DNA of 64,000 nucleotides from Vibrio pacinii DSM 19139 (GTDB lineage Bacteria; Pseudomonadota; Gammaproteobacteria; Enterobacterales; Vibrionaceae): contig NZ_JONH01000011.1 of NCBI RefSeq assembly GCF_000711795.1, forward strand, positions 62,001 through 126,000, in the 5' to 3' direction. The stretch's first letter is position 1. Each line of letters begins with the position of its first letter. Both the position numbers and the translations under genes were made by a program. The notes beneath the pieces were generated by a model. That model was not told where the DNA came from. It saw only the letters and a list, made by a program, of their open reading frames with translations, and did not search any database. Of this stretch, positions 63,126 through 64,000 are shown one piece after another.

Positions 63126-63628
63126 GGTTAAACTTGGTTCTTGATATTTCAAAAGCCGTCATCGCGATGTATGTGGGTTTATTCTGCGTACTGGTTAGCT
63201 ATAACAATATGATTGACTACAATACCAACTTCCAATTTGTAGAACATGTTCTAGCGATGGATCAAATGAAGTCATTCTTCACCGGTGACAATTTGTATGG
63301 ACGTGCGATCACCTCTCCAACGCTTCACTCTATGTTTTACCATTTGATTATCGCCCTTGAGTTTTTAGCCGGTGCTTTGTGTGTAATCGGTGCCGTTATC
63401 ATGTTTTTCAAACGTGAAAGCGTAGGGTTTTCCAAAGGTCAGGCTTTTTATGTGTTGGGAGCGACTGTCGCACTGGGTGTTTGGTACTTCGGTTTCGGCG
63501 TGATCGGGGCAGAATGGTTTTCTATGTGGGCCAATTCGTGGAACGGTCAAATGAAGGCCTATACTTTTGCTATCTTCATCATATTGACTTTGATTTACGT
63601 CTTAATGCCTAGGCCAAACAACGACTAA
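63122..63628 (+). CDS. DUF2165 family membrane protein
   Basis: A 168-aa protein with four helices (~residues 6-27, 74-98, 103-127, 140-162). It fits the DUF2165 pattern: VAMYVGLFCVLVSYNNMIDYN-like start, then FQFVEHVLAMDQMKSFF and a C-terminal GVWYFGFGVIGAEWFSMW. DUF2165 proteins are small membrane proteins of unknown function. Its ATG overlaps the phosphoesterase stop (ATGA); it is the last gene of the operon. Confidence 0.82.
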   Translation: MRLNLVLDISKAVIAMYVGLFCVLVSYNNMIDYNTNFQFVEHVLAMDQMKSFFTGDNLYGRAITSPTLHSMFYHLIIALEFLAGALCVIGAVIMFFKRESVGFSKGQAFYVLGATVALGVWYFGFGVIGAEWFSMWANSWNGQMKAYTFAIFIILTLIYVLMPRPNND

Positions 63629-63647
63629 AGACAGTATGTTGCAATAA

Positions 63648-63676
63648 AAAAAACCTGCCGATTTGGCAGGTTTTTT
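63648..63676. terminator. Bidirectional terminator between DUF2165 gene and pheT
   Basis: AAACCTGCC and GGCAGGTTT pair around GATTT with A residues on the left and T residues on the right, so it can end both the rightward operon and the leftward pheT. Confidence 0.9.
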
Positions 63677-63706
63677 AGTCTAAAGCAGTGCGTTTATCGC
63701 GTGACC

Positions 63707-64000
63707 TTAGTCGCGCAATGCAGCGCCAAATTTTTCAGACACGTGAGCAACAATAGCATCGACCGCACCAGCGATGTCTGCATCTTCTAGCGTACGCTCA
63801 ACTGACTGTAACGTCAGTGCGATCGCTAAGCTCTTCTTACCGTCTTCAACGCCTTTACCAACGTAAACGTCGAACAGTTTCGCGCCTTTTAGGAATTCGC
63901 CACCTTGCTCAAGACACGCTGCAACGATGTCGCCACAAGCAACTGCTTCATCAACAACCACTGCGATGTCACGACGGTTTGATGGGAACTTAGACAGCTG
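63707..64000 (-). CDS. pheT: Phenylalanyl-tRNA synthetase beta subunit, C-terminal part (truncated)
   Basis: The minus-strand frame enters from the right edge and ends at 63707. It reads [20 protein letters not shown], then [40 protein letters not shown] and ends FGAALRD. This is the FDX-ACB anticodon-binding domain at the C-terminus of PheT, which attaches phenylalanine to its tRNA together with PheS. About 97 residues are in the window. Confidence 0.95.
   Translation of the reverse strand, partial: QLSKFPSNRRDIAVVVDEAVACGDIVAACLEQGGEFLKGAKLFDVYVGKGVEDGKKSLAIALTLQSVERTLEDADIAGAVDAIVAHVSEKFGAALRD

Noticed and set aside
1..64000. CRISPR arrays, tRNA or rRNA genes, insertion sequences, prophage integrase
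   Set aside because: No regularly spaced repeats, cloverleaf, rRNA core sequences or transposase/integrase motifs were recognised by eye.

Overview
The window is chromosomal DNA of a marine gammaproteobacterium, almost certainly a Vibrio. The signs are RelV (the Vibrio small alarmone synthetase), a VvhBA-type cytolysin operon, a VF530-family protein, a ToxR/VtrA-type membrane regulator pair, a Vibrio-type tandem glycine riboswitch ahead of an AGCS symporter, and a Vibrio-style scr sucrose regulon. The vvhBA homologue suggests a species near V. vulnificus, V. tubiashii or V. coralliilyticus, but the species cannot be fixed from this sequence alone. Both edges cut genes: tpm at the left and pheT at the right, both on the minus strand.

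Layout. 1-2.6 kb: tpm (partial), relV and a DUF3187 protein. 2.7-9.2 kb: the complete histidine-utilisation cluster hutC-hutI-hutG-hutU-hutH with HutC-like operators and a strong terminator. 9.2-12.0 kb: an 800-base AT-rich gap, then vvhB-vvhA (chaperone and pore-forming cytolysin). 12-19.6 kb: housekeeping and hypothetical genes (ICMT-type methyltransferase, YdiJ-type FAD/Fe-S dehydrogenase, CheX-like DUF3334 protein, DUF2786 protein, OmpA-type lipoprotein, Sel1/J-domain membrane protein, small CxxC protein). 19.7-23.6 kb: the tyrosine/homogentisate operon hppD-hmgA-fahA-maiA on the minus strand. 24-30.5 kb: PepT-like peptidase, GGDEF-EAL protein, a coiled-coil membrane protein with an unlisted 52-aa partner, YggL, and the tandem glycine riboswitch with its Na+/amino-acid symporter.

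30.8-38.8 kb is the clearest accessory island. A ToxR/VtrA-like membrane regulator overlaps a ToxS/VtrC-like partner. After an AT-rich gap come a secreted Cys-containing protein and a large RHS/YD-repeat (Tc-toxin C-like) gene. The RHS protein is split inside its conserved core domain: the second half is a separate, translationally coupled ORF that begins with a twin-arginine signal peptide. This is the most unusual architecture in the window.

38.9-52.6 kb: exporter, M32 carboxypeptidase, three divergent LysR/target pairs (DJ-1/PfpI, PhzF, MATE), a PAS-GGDEF cyclase, and the NAD-salvage locus pncA-nrtR/pncB. 52.6-60.6 kb: the sucrose locus (Cra-like LacI regulator, scrK, EAL-HDOD protein, scrB, scrR, scrA). 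A 16-base ScrR-type operator recurs at scrB, scrR and scrA, and a second palindrome is shared by scrK and the scrR/scrA gap. 61.0-63.6 kb: a tight five-gene operon of unknown role (XRE regulator, small protein, divergent VUT/queuosine-precursor-transporter relative, CpdA-like metallophosphoesterase, DUF2165 membrane protein) inserted between scrA and pheT. No tRNA, rRNA, CRISPR array, transposase or integrase was recognised.
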